A stretch of 64,000 bases of DNA from Natrinema saccharevitans. GTDB taxonomy: Archaea; Halobacteriota; Halobacteria; Halobacteriales; Natrialbaceae. Each line of letters opens with the position of its first letter. Position 1 is the stretch's first letter. The notes below the pieces were generated by a model that was not told where the DNA came from, did no database searches, and worked only from the letters and a program-made list of their open reading frames with translations. Shown piece by piece: positions 37,370 to 46,125 of the stretch. Made by a program: the position numbers and the translations under genes. The stretch spans positions 2,790,001-2,854,000 of the forward strand of contig NZ_LWLN01000001.1 of assembly GCF_001953745.1 (NCBI RefSeq), given 5' to 3'.

Positions 37370-38935
37370 TCAGGCTCGAGGCGGTCGCTCCTCGTCGACG
37401 ACGTAGTGACAGCCGACCGACTCTGTGTTCTCGCTCGCCGCGCGCGCGATCAACAGCGCGACGACGCTTGCGTTGCGCAGTTCGTAGAGGCTGCGTGTCG
37501 TCCGGGTGCGGACGTAGGCGTCGACCTCGCCCTTGAGCCGCCGGAGGACGGCGCTCGCGCGGGCGATCTCCGCGGGGTCGCGCTCGAGGCCGAGGTACTC
37601 GTCCATCGTCCGCGTGAGTCGAGTGAACTTCTCGGCGGCGAACCGGTCGGGCAGGTCGGGATCGCGGTTCCGGAGTTCGGGCGCCTCGACGGGCTCCGGA
37701 TCGAATCCGGTCGCATCTTCACCCGCACGCAATCCCCAGACGAGCCCCTCGAGCAGGCTCGTACTGGCCAGCCGGTTCGCGCCGTGAACGCCGGTACGGG
37801 CACACTCCCCGGCGGCGTAGAGCCGGTCGAGCGACGTGCGGCCGCGGTCGTCGACGGCGATCCCGCCACACAGGAAGTGTTCGCAGGGCGCGACGGGGAT
37901 CTCGTCGCCCTCGATGCCCCGATTCCGGCACTTCTCGGCGATGGCGGGATACTCCGCCTCGAACTCGAGGGGGCTCACGTCGAGGACGACCGCGCCGGTT
38001 TCCTCGCGTTCCGTTTCGACGGCGCGAGCGACGACGTCTCTGGGTGCGAGATCGCCCTGCGGGTGGTAGTCCTCCATGAACCGCTCGCCACCGGAAGACT
38101 CCGTCTTCCGAGCCTCCGAGTCGAAAGACTCGGAGACACCGCCGTTGCGAAGCACTGCGCCCTCGCCGCGCAGGGCTTCCGAGAGCAGGAAGGGGTCGTC
38201 GCCGTCGTACGCCGTCGGGTGGAACTGGACGTACTCCATGTCCTCGACGTCGGCCCCCGCGAGGGCGGCCATGGCGATCCCGTCGCCGGTCGCGCCCTCG
38301 GGATTCGTCGATCGGCCGTAGAGCGCGCCGATCCCGCCCGTCGCCAGCACCGTCGCGCCGGCGTAGATCGGGTGTCCCTCGGGTTCCGCGTCGCTTACCA
38401 CGCCGTGAATTCGGCCCTCGGCGGTGATCAACTCGAGCGCCGCCGTGTCCTGGCGGACCTCGATGCGCTCGTGATCGTCGATATAGTTGAGGAACGGCCG
38501 CAGGATATGCGTGCCGGTGGCGGCGTCGACGTGGAGGATGCGGTACTCGGAGTGGGCCGCCTCGCGCGTGTAGTCGAAGCCGCCGTCCTCGCCCTCGTCG
38601 AAGTCGACCTCGAGAGTGTCGACGAGGACGTCCTCGACGGCGTCGGCCGCGTTCTCGACGAGCGTGTCGACGGCGTCGGGATCGGCGGTGCCGTCGCTGG
38701 CGTCGATGATATCGTCCTTGAGCGAGTCGGGATCGCCACGGGTCGTGGAAATTCCCCCTTGCGCCCAGTCGGTGCTGGCGTCGTCGGGTTCGGTCGCTTT
38801 CGTCAGGAGCAGTACGTCCGCGCCCTCCCGGGCGGCCGACAGGGCGGCCGCACAGCCCGCGATGCCGCTGCCGACGACGAGGACGTCCGTGACCTCGCCG
38901 TCGGTCGTCGCCGTGCTGGTGTCCGTTTCGGTCAT
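37370..38935 (-). CDS. nadB: L-aspartate oxidase
   Basis: A 521-residue FAD enzyme oxidising L-aspartate to iminoaspartate, first step of de novo NAD synthesis. The FAD motif GSGIAGCAAALSA is near residue 22, TDWAQGGIS and HVDAATGTHILR follow, and the active-site loop HPTAYDGDDPFLLSEALRGEG is cited here as HPTAYDG and SEALRGEG. The tail carries the helical succinate dehydrogenase-like domain. Its ATG lies one base beyond the nadA stop, so the two are surely cotranscribed and probably coupled. Confidence 0.93.
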   Translation of the reverse strand: MTETDTSTATTDGEVTDVLVVGSGIAGCAAALSAAREGADVLLLTKATEPDDASTDWAQGGISTTRGDPDSLKDDIIDASDGTADPDAVDTLVENAADAVEDVLVDTLEVDFDEGEDGGFDYTREAAHSEYRILHVDAATGTHILRPFLNYIDDHERIEVRQDTAALELITAEGRIHGVVSDAEPEGHPIYAGATVLATGGIGALYGRSTNPEGATGDGIAMAALAGADVEDMEYVQFHPTAYDGDDPFLLSEALRGEGAVLRNGGVSESFDSEARKTESSGGERFMEDYHPQGDLAPRDVVARAVETEREETGAVVLDVSPLEFEAEYPAIAEKCRNRGIEGDEIPVAPCEHFLCGGIAVDDRGRTSLDRLYAAGECARTGVHGANRLASTSLLEGLVWGLRAGEDATGFDPEPVEAPELRNRDPDLPDRFAAEKFTRLTRTMDEYLGLERDPAEIARASAVLRRLKGEVDAYVRTRTTRSLYELRNASVVALLIARAASENTESVGCHYVVDEERPPRA

Positions 38936-38936
38936 C

Positions 38937-40070
38937 TCAGATCTCGAGCATGCGGTCGAGCGCCACTTCCGCGAGTTCCTTCTCCTCGGGGGCGACCTCG
39001 ATCACGTTGTGTTCCCGGCCTCGAGCGAGCTCCTCGAGGACCCAGGTGAGGTAGTTCGGATCGATCTGGCGCATGGCGTTGCAGTCCATGCAGGCGTCGC
39101 CACAGAGCGGGAGGACGTTCACCTCGGGGTGCCAGCGCTGGAGGTGGTTCGTGAGGTGGATCTCGGTGCCGATGGCCCACGTCTCGCCGGGGTCGGCGTT
39201 TTCGACGGTCTCGCAGATCGTACTCGTCGAGCCGACTCGATCGGCGGCCTCGACGACCTCGCGGCGACACTCGGGATGGACGACGACCTTCGCGTCGGGG
39301 TGATCCGCGCGGATCTCGGCGATGTGGTCGGCGGTGAACCGCTCGTGGACCTGACAGTAGCCGTCCCAGAGGACGATGTCGCTCTCCGCGACCTCGTCGG
39401 CGTCTTTCCCCGCTGGATCCCAGGGGTCCCACTCGGCGATCTCGTCTTCCATGCCCAGCCGGTGGGCCGTGTTCTCCCCGAGGTGTTTGTCTGGCAGGAA
39501 CAGGACCTTGTCGCCCCTGTCGAAGGCGTACTCGAAGGCCTCGTGGGCGTTCGAGGAGGTGCAGACGAGCCCGCCCTGGCTCGCACAGAAGGCCTTCAGG
39601 TCCGCGTAGGAGTTCATGTAGGTGATCGGGATGATCTCCTCGTCGGGCGCGGCCGCCGTGATCTCGGCCCACGCGCTGTCGACCTGCAGGGCCTCGGCCA
39701 TTCCCGCCATCGGACAGGAGGCCTCCATGCTCGGAAGGATCACGGACTGGTCGTCGTCCGTGATGATGTCCGCGCTCTCGGCCATGAACGTCACGCCGCC
39801 GAAGATCACGTACTCGGCGTCCGCGTTCGCCGCTTCTTTCGAGAGTTGGTAGGAGTCCCCGATGAAGTCGGCGTGTTCGACGATCTCGCGTCGCTGGTAG
39901 TTGTGCCCCAGAATCACGACGTCGTCGCCCAACTCGGAAAGCGCCGCCTCGATCCGGTCCGTTCGTTCCGACTCCGACAACTCCCGATACTGGGGCGGCA
40001 ACTGCTCCAGATTGTCGTATTTGAACAAACTCAGGTCAGTTTCCAGCTCCGCCGTTTCCATGTTAGCCAT
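38937..40070 (-). CDS. nadA: Quinolinate synthase A
   Basis: A 377-residue [4Fe-4S] quinolinate synthase that condenses iminoaspartate with dihydroxyacetone phosphate. Cysteines in SCPMAGMAE, LVCTSSNAH and the CGDACMDCNAM cluster near the end provide the cluster ligands; ILGHNYQRREIVEHADFIGDS is cited in part as ILGHNYQR. It is the first gene of the nadAB operon. Upstream are a TATA-like AAGTTATTCAATAATG near 40106-40121 and a small inverted repeat, TGAGT-N7-ACTCA at 40084-40100, that could be an operator. Confidence 0.94.
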   Translation of the reverse strand: MANMETAELETDLSLFKYDNLEQLPPQYRELSESERTDRIEAALSELGDDVVILGHNYQRREIVEHADFIGDSYQLSKEAANADAEYVIFGGVTFMAESADIITDDDQSVILPSMEASCPMAGMAEALQVDSAWAEITAAAPDEEIIPITYMNSYADLKAFCASQGGLVCTSSNAHEAFEYAFDRGDKVLFLPDKHLGENTAHRLGMEDEIAEWDPWDPAGKDADEVAESDIVLWDGYCQVHERFTADHIAEIRADHPDAKVVVHPECRREVVEAADRVGSTSTICETVENADPGETWAIGTEIHLTNHLQRWHPEVNVLPLCGDACMDCNAMRQIDPNYLTWVLEELARGREHNVIEVAPEEKELAEVALDRMLEI

Positions 40071-40274
40071 CCTGGGTCACCTGTGAGTAACGACAACTCA
40101 GAGGGCATTATTGAATAACTTTTTCCTTCGATATGGCGTTCCGAGGGAATACCATCGGCTGGTGGAACGATCGAAAACGAGCCGTCGGTTGTTCAGCGGT
40201 ACCGATCGGTGCGAGTTCGAGACAGTCCGCGATCCGGACACTGGAGCCTTTTCGCTCGCCGTCGTAGCGACGGT

Positions 40275-41345
40275 ATGGCACTCGAGGACGCCTTCGCGGA
40301 CTTCACGCGACGGGACTGGGAGCGCGAGGCGGCGACGGGCGCGGTTCGACTCGCCGTCGTCGGGGTCGGCGGCTTCGCACGCCGGCGCGCGCTGCCGGCG
40401 ATCGCCGAGGGAACGTACTGCGAGACGACGACGCTGGTGACGAGTTCCCCCGACGACGCCAGCGACGTCGCCGAGACCTACGACGTCGAGGCCGTCGTCG
40501 ACTACGACGCCTTCCTCGCGGGCGAGGACGCGGCCGCCTACGACGCCGTCTACGTCGCGACCCCGAACGCGACCCACGGACGGTACGCGATCGCAGCGGC
40601 CGACCGCGGCAAGCACGTCATCTGCGAGAAGCCCCTCGAGACGACCGTCGACCGCGCCCGCGAGGTCGTCGACACCTGTGCCGACACCGGCGTGACCCTG
40701 ATGACGGCCTACCGGCTCCAGACCGAGCCGACGGTTCGGCGCACGCGGGATCTCGTCCGCGAGCGCGCCATCGGCGACGTCGTCCAGCTCCACGGCTGCT
40801 TCTCCAACCCGCTGCTCGAGACCGCGGGGCCCGAGACGTGGCGGCTCGATCCCGACCTCGCCGGCGGCGGCGCGCTGGTCGATCTCGGGGTCTATCCGCT
40901 CAACACGATCCGGTTCCTGCTCGATCGCGAGCCGACGGGCGTGTACGCGACCACGCACTCGAGCGGCGACCCCTTCGCGGCCGTCGACGAACACGTCGCC
41001 GTTCAGCTCGAGTTCGACACGGACGCGACGGCCTCGTGTACCGCCAGTTTCGACGCCCACGCCACCAGCCGGCTCGAGCTGATCGGCACCGACGGGACGG
41101 TCAACATCGAGTCGCCGTTCGGCGGCGTCGTCCCACAGGAGATGGTCGTCGAGAGCGGGGACGTCTGCATGGAGTACACCGGCCCCTCGGTCGACGAGGT
41201 CCGCGAGGAGTTCGACTACTTCGGCTACTGCGTGCTGACCGGTACCGCTCCCGAACCCGACGGCGCGGACGGGCTGGCGGACCTGCGCGTCATCGAGGCC
41301 GCCTACGAATCGGCCGAGACCGGGTGTCGAGTGGGGCTCGAGTAG
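40275..41345 (+). CDS. Gfo/Idh/MocA oxidoreductase, D-xylose 1-dehydrogenase type
   Basis: A 356-residue Gfo/Idh/MocA dehydrogenase resembling the haloarchaeal D-xylose 1-dehydrogenase (Gfo6/XacA type), which oxidises D-xylose with NADP. Features: Rossmann motif VVGVGGFARRRALPAI near residue 27, catalytic EKPLE motif, and the second-domain segment GGGALVDLGVYPLNTIRFLL, cited partly. The other xylose pathway genes are not here, so specificity is uncertain. Start ATG 40275. A 32-bp palindrome follows the stop. Confidence 0.8.
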   Translation: MALEDAFADFTRRDWEREAATGAVRLAVVGVGGFARRRALPAIAEGTYCETTTLVTSSPDDASDVAETYDVEAVVDYDAFLAGEDAAAYDAVYVATPNATHGRYAIAAADRGKHVICEKPLETTVDRAREVVDTCADTGVTLMTAYRLQTEPTVRRTRDLVRERAIGDVVQLHGCFSNPLLETAGPETWRLDPDLAGGGALVDLGVYPLNTIRFLLDREPTGVYATTHSSGDPFAAVDEHVAVQLEFDTDATASCTASFDAHATSRLELIGTDGTVNIESPFGGVVPQEMVVESGDVCMEYTGPSVDEVREEFDYFGYCVLTGTAPEPDGADGLADLRVIEAAYESAETGCRVGLE

Positions 41346-41377
41346 CGGACCGACGACGGACGTCCGTCGCCGGTCCG
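41346..41377. terminator. 32-bp palindrome after Gfo6-type gene
   Basis: CGGACCGACGACGGAC is followed by its near-perfect inverted copy (one A/C mismatch), beginning right after the stop codon. It can form a 15-bp hairpin and probably ends or stabilises the transcript. No T-tract follows. Confidence 0.45.
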
Positions 41378-41468
41378 AGATAGCGGTCCTCGCGGTCGCT
41401 GGTCAGCGTCGACCGCCGGATCGCGCGACCGCTCGAGTCGCGGGAGGTCCGTCCCGCCCTCGAGCCGT

Positions 41469-42452
41469 CTACAGCCGGTCGGGCGCGAGTTCCCGAATCG
41501 TCGCCTCGGCGACGTCGTCGGAAGCGGGCTCGGGGACGACGACGATCGGGTGGTCGATCCCGGTCTCGGCGACCAGGTCCCGGAGTCGCTCGCGAGCCGT
41601 CTCGGGGGTGCCGGCCACCCCCAGCTCCGAAAGCATCGCGTCGGTCACTGCGGCCGACGCCGCGCTCTTCTCGCCCGCCCGCCAGGCCTCGGCGACCCGG
41701 TCAGCCTCGTCGGGGAACGCGGTCGCGACCGCCCGGCGGTACCCCTCACCGCTGCCGACGTAGTAGGCGACGTGTCGGCGCAGCGTCTCGCGAGCCTCGT
41801 CGGGGTCGTCGCTGACCGCCGACGGCACGTACGGCGCGATCTCGATCGCGTCGGGATCGCGATCGCGCTCCCGCGCGGCCGCCGCGACCTCCTCGAAGGC
41901 CGTTTCGAGCCGCGAGAACGGGACGTTGTGCGGGATCCAGCCGTCGGCGAGTCGGCCGACGACCCGGCGGTTGGCCGGGCCGAGCCCGGCGTGGTAGATC
42001 GGGACCGAGACCTCGATCGACGGGAACGCCGACGACTCGAGCAGTTCGCCCTCGTAGTCGACCGGATCGCCGGTGCCCGCGGTCAGTTCGCGGACCAGTT
42101 CGATCGTCTCGTGGGCGCGTCGCACCGGTCGGTCGAACGCCATGCCGTGGAGTCCCTCGACGGCGGCCGCGGTACTCGTTCCGAGGCCGAGCGTGAACCG
42201 ACCGTCCGAGACGTCCTGGAGCGAGGCGGCGGTCATCGCGAGGACGGCCGGCGTCCGCGAGTAGACGTTCACGATCGCGGTCCCGACGTCGATCTCGTCG
42301 GTCCGACAGGCGATCTCGGTCGCCTGCACGACGCTGCTTGTCCCCCAGAGTTCGCCGAGCCAGACGGCGTCGTACCCGCTGTCCTCCGCGCGGACGGCCA
42401 CGTCCGCGAGATCGGTGTCACCGAAGTCCGTCACCATGAGTCCGACGTCCAT
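41469..42452 (-). CDS. LLM class flavin/F420-dependent oxidoreductase
   Basis: A 327-residue luciferase-like enzyme resembling F420-dependent methylene-tetrahydromethanopterin reductase relatives. The amino end MDVGLMVTDFGDTDL, the segment GLGTSTAAAVEGLHG and the PIYHAGLGPANRR motif mark the family. Substrate unknown; haloarchaea use related proteins in folate reactions and unknown redox steps. Start ATG 42452 is supported by loss of similarity upstream. Differs in subgroup from the enzyme at 4314-5186. Confidence 0.82.
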   Translation of the reverse strand: MDVGLMVTDFGDTDLADVAVRAEDSGYDAVWLGELWGTSSVVQATEIACRTDEIDVGTAIVNVYSRTPAVLAMTAASLQDVSDGRFTLGLGTSTAAAVEGLHGMAFDRPVRRAHETIELVRELTAGTGDPVDYEGELLESSAFPSIEVSVPIYHAGLGPANRRVVGRLADGWIPHNVPFSRLETAFEEVAAAARERDRDPDAIEIAPYVPSAVSDDPDEARETLRRHVAYYVGSGEGYRRAVATAFPDEADRVAEAWRAGEKSAASAAVTDAMLSELGVAGTPETARERLRDLVAETGIDHPIVVVPEPASDDVAEATIRELAPDRL

Positions 42453-42609
42453 GCTCCCGTCCTTTCCCTCCAGCGACAAAAATCGACCCCCTCGAGCGGT
42501 CCCGCGGGTCGGCGGTGCGGGACCCGACTCGCCCGCGACTGCGACGCCGTCAGTCGCCGAAACTGCAACCGAGCGCAACGTTGACCCGGCTCCGCGTTGA
42601 CCGCCCGGT

Positions 42610-43002
42610 ATGATCGATCGCGAAGGCCGCGTTCTCTTCGGCTCGCTGCTGGTGTTCGTCCTCGCGGTCGCCGTCTCGGTCGTCCTCGAGGGGCAGTTCG
42701 GCACCTCGCTTCGTGACGGGCCGGTGATCGCGGTACTGCTGTTCGCCGGCGTCGCCGTCGCCGTCCCGCAGCTGTATCTCGCGGTCACCGATACGGCGAT
42801 CAGCCCCCGAAGCAGGCTCCGGTTCGCCGCGCTCGCGACGGCCGTGTTCGCGGTCTCGTTCGCCGCCGAGGCCGAGGGGCTCCGGGAACTCGTCATCGCC
42901 ACGATCGGGACCGGCGCGCTGTTGGCGCTGGTCTGTTACGAGGGGGTCGCGGGGTATCGCGCCGCTGGCGGCGACCTCTCGCTCGATCTCGGCTCCGACT
43001 GA
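42610..43002 (+). CDS. Uncharacterised four-helix membrane protein
   Basis: A 130-residue protein with four hydrophobic segments (about 9-27, 38-60, 72-90 and 96-116) and a short acidic tail. The second segment ends in PQLYLAV and the last in YEGVAGYRAAG, close in position and type to the protein at 24058-24453, hence a likely distant paralogue. No family name known to me. It is followed 51 bp later by hmgA on the same strand. Confidence 0.68.
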   Translation: MIDREGRVLFGSLLVFVLAVAVSVVLEGQFGTSLRDGPVIAVLLFAGVAVAVPQLYLAVTDTAISPRSRLRFAALATAVFAVSFAAEAEGLRELVIATIGTGALLALVCYEGVAGYRAAGGDLSLDLGSD

Positions 43003-43053
43003 AGCCGCGGCCAATCAGCAACTGTTAGGGGCCGGCCCCGTCTCGGCCTACCC

Positions 43054-44280
43054 ATGACAGATCCCGAGACCCTCGCCGACCGGGTTCAGGAGGGGGACCT
43101 CCGGCTTCACGAACTCGAAGACCACGCCGACCACGACACCGCGGCCGCGGCCCGGCGGCTGCTGGTCGAACGCGAGTCGGGGACCGACCTCGAGGCGATC
43201 GGCGACTACGCCTTCGACGCCGAGCGAGCGGAGCCGAACATCGAGAACATGATCGGCGCGGCACAGGTGCCGATGGGCGTCGTGGGGCCGGTCCCCGTGT
43301 CGGGCGGCGCGGCCGACGGCGACCACTACCTGCCGCTGGCGACGACCGAGGGGGCGCTGCTGGCGTCGGTCAATCGCGGGCTGGGCGTGATCCGGTCCGC
43401 GGGCGGTGCCGACGCCCGCGTGACGAAAAACGGGATGACCCGCGCCCCGGTGTTTCGGGTCGCGGGCGTCGCCGAGGCGGCCGAGACGGTCGACTGGGTC
43501 TCTCAGAATTTCGAGGCGCTGGCCGCGGCCGCCGAGTCCACCACGAGCCACGGCGAACTGCTCGACGTCGAGCCCTACGTCGTCGGCGACTCCGTCTACC
43601 TGCGCTTCGCCTACGACACCAAGGACGCGATGGGGATGAACATGGCCACGATCGCCACCGGCGAGGCCTGCGAACTCGTCGAAGCCGAAACCCCTGCCTC
43701 CCTCGTTGCACTCTCCGGAAACCTCTGTTCGGACAAGAAGCCCGCCGCGATCAACGCCGTCGAGGGACGAGGCCGCTCGGTCACCGCCGACGCCGTGATC
43801 CCCGGCGAACTGGTCGAGGAGCGCCTCCACACGACCGCCGACGCCATCGCCGAGGCCAACACCCGCAAGAACCTCGTCGGCAGCGCCAAGGCCGGCAGTC
43901 TGGGCTTCAACGCCCACGCCGCCAACGTCGTCGGCGCGGCCTTCCTCGCGACCGGCCAGGACGAGGCACAGGTCGTCGAGGCCGCCAACACGATCACGAC
44001 CATGGACGCCCGCGAGCGCGAGGACGGCACCACCGACCTCTACGCCAGCGTCTCGCTGGCCTCGCTCGAGGTCGGAACCGTCGGCGGCGGCACGAAACTC
44101 CCGACCCAGGCAGAAGCGCTGGAGATCCTCGGGCTTCGCGGCGGGGGCGATCCGCCCGGCTCGAACGCCGACGCGCTGGCGGAGATCATCGCCGTCGGCG
44201 CGCTCGCCGGCGAACTCTCCCTGCTTGGCGCGCTGGCGTCGAACCACCTCGCCAGCGCCCACGAGGACCTCGGTCGGTAG
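43054..44280 (+). CDS. hmgA: HMG-CoA reductase (class I)
   Basis: A 408-residue NADPH-dependent 3-hydroxy-3-methylglutaryl-CoA reductase making mevalonate, the committed step for archaeal isoprenoid lipids. Catalytic elements are seen in order: Glu in ENMIGAAQVPMG, Lys in SDKKPAAIN, Asp in TGQDEAQ and His in LASAHEDL near the end; the NADP-binding DAMGMNM motif is intact. Haloarchaeal HmgA is the classic mevinolin target. Length fits the soluble archaeal form. Confidence 0.95.
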   Translation: MTDPETLADRVQEGDLRLHELEDHADHDTAAAARRLLVERESGTDLEAIGDYAFDAERAEPNIENMIGAAQVPMGVVGPVPVSGGAADGDHYLPLATTEGALLASVNRGLGVIRSAGGADARVTKNGMTRAPVFRVAGVAEAAETVDWVSQNFEALAAAAESTTSHGELLDVEPYVVGDSVYLRFAYDTKDAMGMNMATIATGEACELVEAETPASLVALSGNLCSDKKPAAINAVEGRGRSVTADAVIPGELVEERLHTTADAIAEANTRKNLVGSAKAGSLGFNAHAANVVGAAFLATGQDEAQVVEAANTITTMDAREREDGTTDLYASVSLASLEVGTVGGGTKLPTQAEALEILGLRGGGDPPGSNADALAEIIAVGALAGELSLLGALASNHLASAHEDLGR

Positions 44281-44301
44281 GCCGGCACCGCGACGGGAGA
44301 C

Positions 44302-44826
44302 TCACAGCAGCCGATACCGGCCGCGGCTCTCGCTGACGACGCCCCGGTGCGTCAGCTTCTCGAGGGCGTCCCGAACGTACTCGGGCCCGACACCACGTTC
44401 AGCAGCGTAATCGACGATCTCGCCCTCGGTCGGCTCCTCGAGCGCCTCGAGGGCCCGTTCGACGATCTCGCGTTTGCTCCCGCTGCGGGTCGGTCCGCGC
44501 GGGTCGCGCTCGCCGGCGGCGTCGACCGCGTCGACGTCCAGTCCGGACTCCTCGAGGTACGCCTCGTCGTCGACGACGCCGTCGGCGACCGCGTCCTCGA
44601 GGGCGTCGAAGGAGTCGAGTTCGGCGAAGGCCTCGCCCTCGCCCTGCCGGTTTGCCAGCATCGACGCGCGCACGTCGCGGGCGTGGGCCGCGTCGTCGGT
44701 CTCGACGAACTTCTTGCGCTTCTCGTAGGCCGTGCGCGTGCCACAGCGGGGACACTGTGTCGTCTCGGAGCGGCCCTCGATGATCCAGAGGTTCGAACAC
44801 TCGCTACAGCCGACGACGGCGTACAT
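44302..44826 (-). CDS. DUF5817 zinc-ribbon protein
   Basis: A 174-residue protein with a rubredoxin-like zinc ribbon at the start (C7, C10, C25, C28 in VGCSEC and CPRCG), a helical middle and a winged-helix-like tail (EIVDYAAERGVGPEYVRDALEKL, cited in part, then RGVVSESRGRYRLL). This matches the haloarchaeal DUF5817 family. A nucleic acid-binding or regulatory role is plausible from the domains. It converges on hmgA. Confidence 0.8.
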   Translation of the reverse strand: MYAVVGCSECSNLWIIEGRSETTQCPRCGTRTAYEKRKKFVETDDAAHARDVRASMLANRQGEGEAFAELDSFDALEDAVADGVVDDEAYLEESGLDVDAVDAAGERDPRGPTRSGSKREIVERALEALEEPTEGEIVDYAAERGVGPEYVRDALEKLTHRGVVSESRGRYRLL

Positions 44827-44889
44827 GGCTCACAGTGGCCGCTCGGGACAGTTGAAGCTTCGCCACGCGCGGCGAAAGTGGTCCGTCGG

Positions 44890-45235
44890 CCCGCTCGGCG
44901 GCCTCGGTGGGCGGCCACGTCCGAGACGACGTTGAGACAGTAGACGCCGGCGAGGACGAGTCCCATTCCGACGACGGTCGCCCAATCGAGGCGCTCGCCG
45001 AAGACGGTGCGCCGATCGACGCGACGCCCACGATCCCGAGTGCTGCCCACGTCGCGTAGACGAGCCCGATCGGCAGTTCCTCGAGGGTCAACGAGAGGAG
45101 AGAGAAGGCGACGCCGTAGCCGAGCAAGACGACGAGACTCTGGAGCGGGCGCGAGAACCCCTCGGAGAGTTTCAGCGCCGTCGTGCCGACGAGGTCCGAC
45201 AGGATCGCCCCGGCGAACAGTACGTACGAATTTAT
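44890..45235 (-). pseudogene. Decayed SMR multidrug efflux gene
   Basis: Remnant of a small multidrug resistance (EmrE/QacE type) transporter. The first three helices read in one frame (NSYVLFAGAIL, LVGTTALKLSEGF, LPIGLVYATWAALG) and the last in another (RTVFGERLDWATVVGMGLVLAGVYCLN, cited in part), so there is a frameshift after GIVGVASIG. The expected start codon position reads ATA instead of ATG. Both defects point to a recent pseudogene. The 3' end is approximate. Confidence 0.75.
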
Positions 45236-45369
45236 GTTTTTACCATATGTGGTTGAAATGTGTTCCGATTGCGAGCCGTCGTCGGCACACTCGTCTCGCC
45301 TCGAGCGGCGCTCGCTCGAAGCGATCGGAACCCGTGAAATTATGTAGGAGATCGTCGTTCGACGGGCGT

Positions 45370-45762
45370 ATGGAACGCGTCTCTCTGACCGACCGCGAAC
45401 CGGCCGAGGCCGCCGACGGCGTCCATCTGGCGCTGCTTGCCGGCACCGACTCGATGAACGTCCAGCACTTCGCGATCGAACCCGGCGCGGTCGTCGAGGA
45501 ACACAGCCACCCCCACGAACAGACCGGGTACATCTGCGCGGGGGAACTGACCTTCCTCGTCGACGGCGACGACCGCGACGCGTCGGGCGATCGCCAGTCG
45601 GCGGGCCCCGCCGGGCGAAAGGAGATCGTCTGCGGTCCGGGCGACTCCTACGCGATTCCGGGCGGCCAGCCCCACGCCGCGGAGAACCGCGGCGACGAGG
45701 TGGTCCGCGGCGTCGACATCTTCAGTCCGCCGCGGGAGAACCCGAACTGGCGCGGGGAGTGA
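45370..45762 (+). CDS. Cupin domain protein
   Basis: A 130-residue single-domain cupin. Motif 1 is EEHSHPHEQTGYICAGEL with three His and one Glu for metal binding; motif 2 is GDSYAIPGGQPHAAEN. The middle loop is rich in Asp and Arg. Small cupins may be dioxygenases, isomerases or binding proteins, and no partner gene points to one. Start ATG 45370 is chosen inside a much longer noisy frame. Confidence 0.82.
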   Translation: MERVSLTDREPAEAADGVHLALLAGTDSMNVQHFAIEPGAVVEEHSHPHEQTGYICAGELTFLVDGDDRDASGDRQSAGPAGRKEIVCGPGDSYAIPGGQPHAAENRGDEVVRGVDIFSPPRENPNWRGE

Positions 45763-45853
45763 CGGGCCACCGCCGTCGGTCGTTCCAGTGACCCCACGTC
45801 GTACTCGATAGCGGTTCGACGGACCGCCTCGAGCGTCCCCGGCCAGTCCGCCG

Positions 45854-46012
45854 CTACATCAGCAGCGTCGTCACGACCTCGAGGAAGACGACGACTCCGA
45901 GCCAGGTGACGGCGGCTGCGGCCGCAAGCGGGAGGACGATTCGGCCGGTCGTTCGCAGCCTCGCCAGCGTCGTCTCGGGGCCGGTCGCAGGGACGTAGCT
46001 GTCTCGTTGCAT
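45854..46012 (-). CDS. 52-residue single-helix membrane protein
   Basis: A short frame, MQRDSYVPATGPETTLARL, followed by a single hydrophobic helix (IVLPLAAAAAVTWLGVVVF, about residues 30-48) and a TAG stop. Coding-like codon usage and a clean start suggest a real small membrane protein typical of haloarchaea. No family is recognised. Confidence 0.55.
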   Translation of the reverse strand: MQRDSYVPATGPETTLARLRTTGRIVLPLAAAAAVTWLGVVVFLEVVTTLLM

Positions 46013-46125
46013 AGCTCCGATGGCCACGGCCGTGCCCTTGAAACTCAGTCAGACGGACGGCCGACGAGGACGCAACGAGCCCGCTCGCTCGAGCCCGGCG
46101 GACGGACGGCTGCGGTCCCGCGGCG

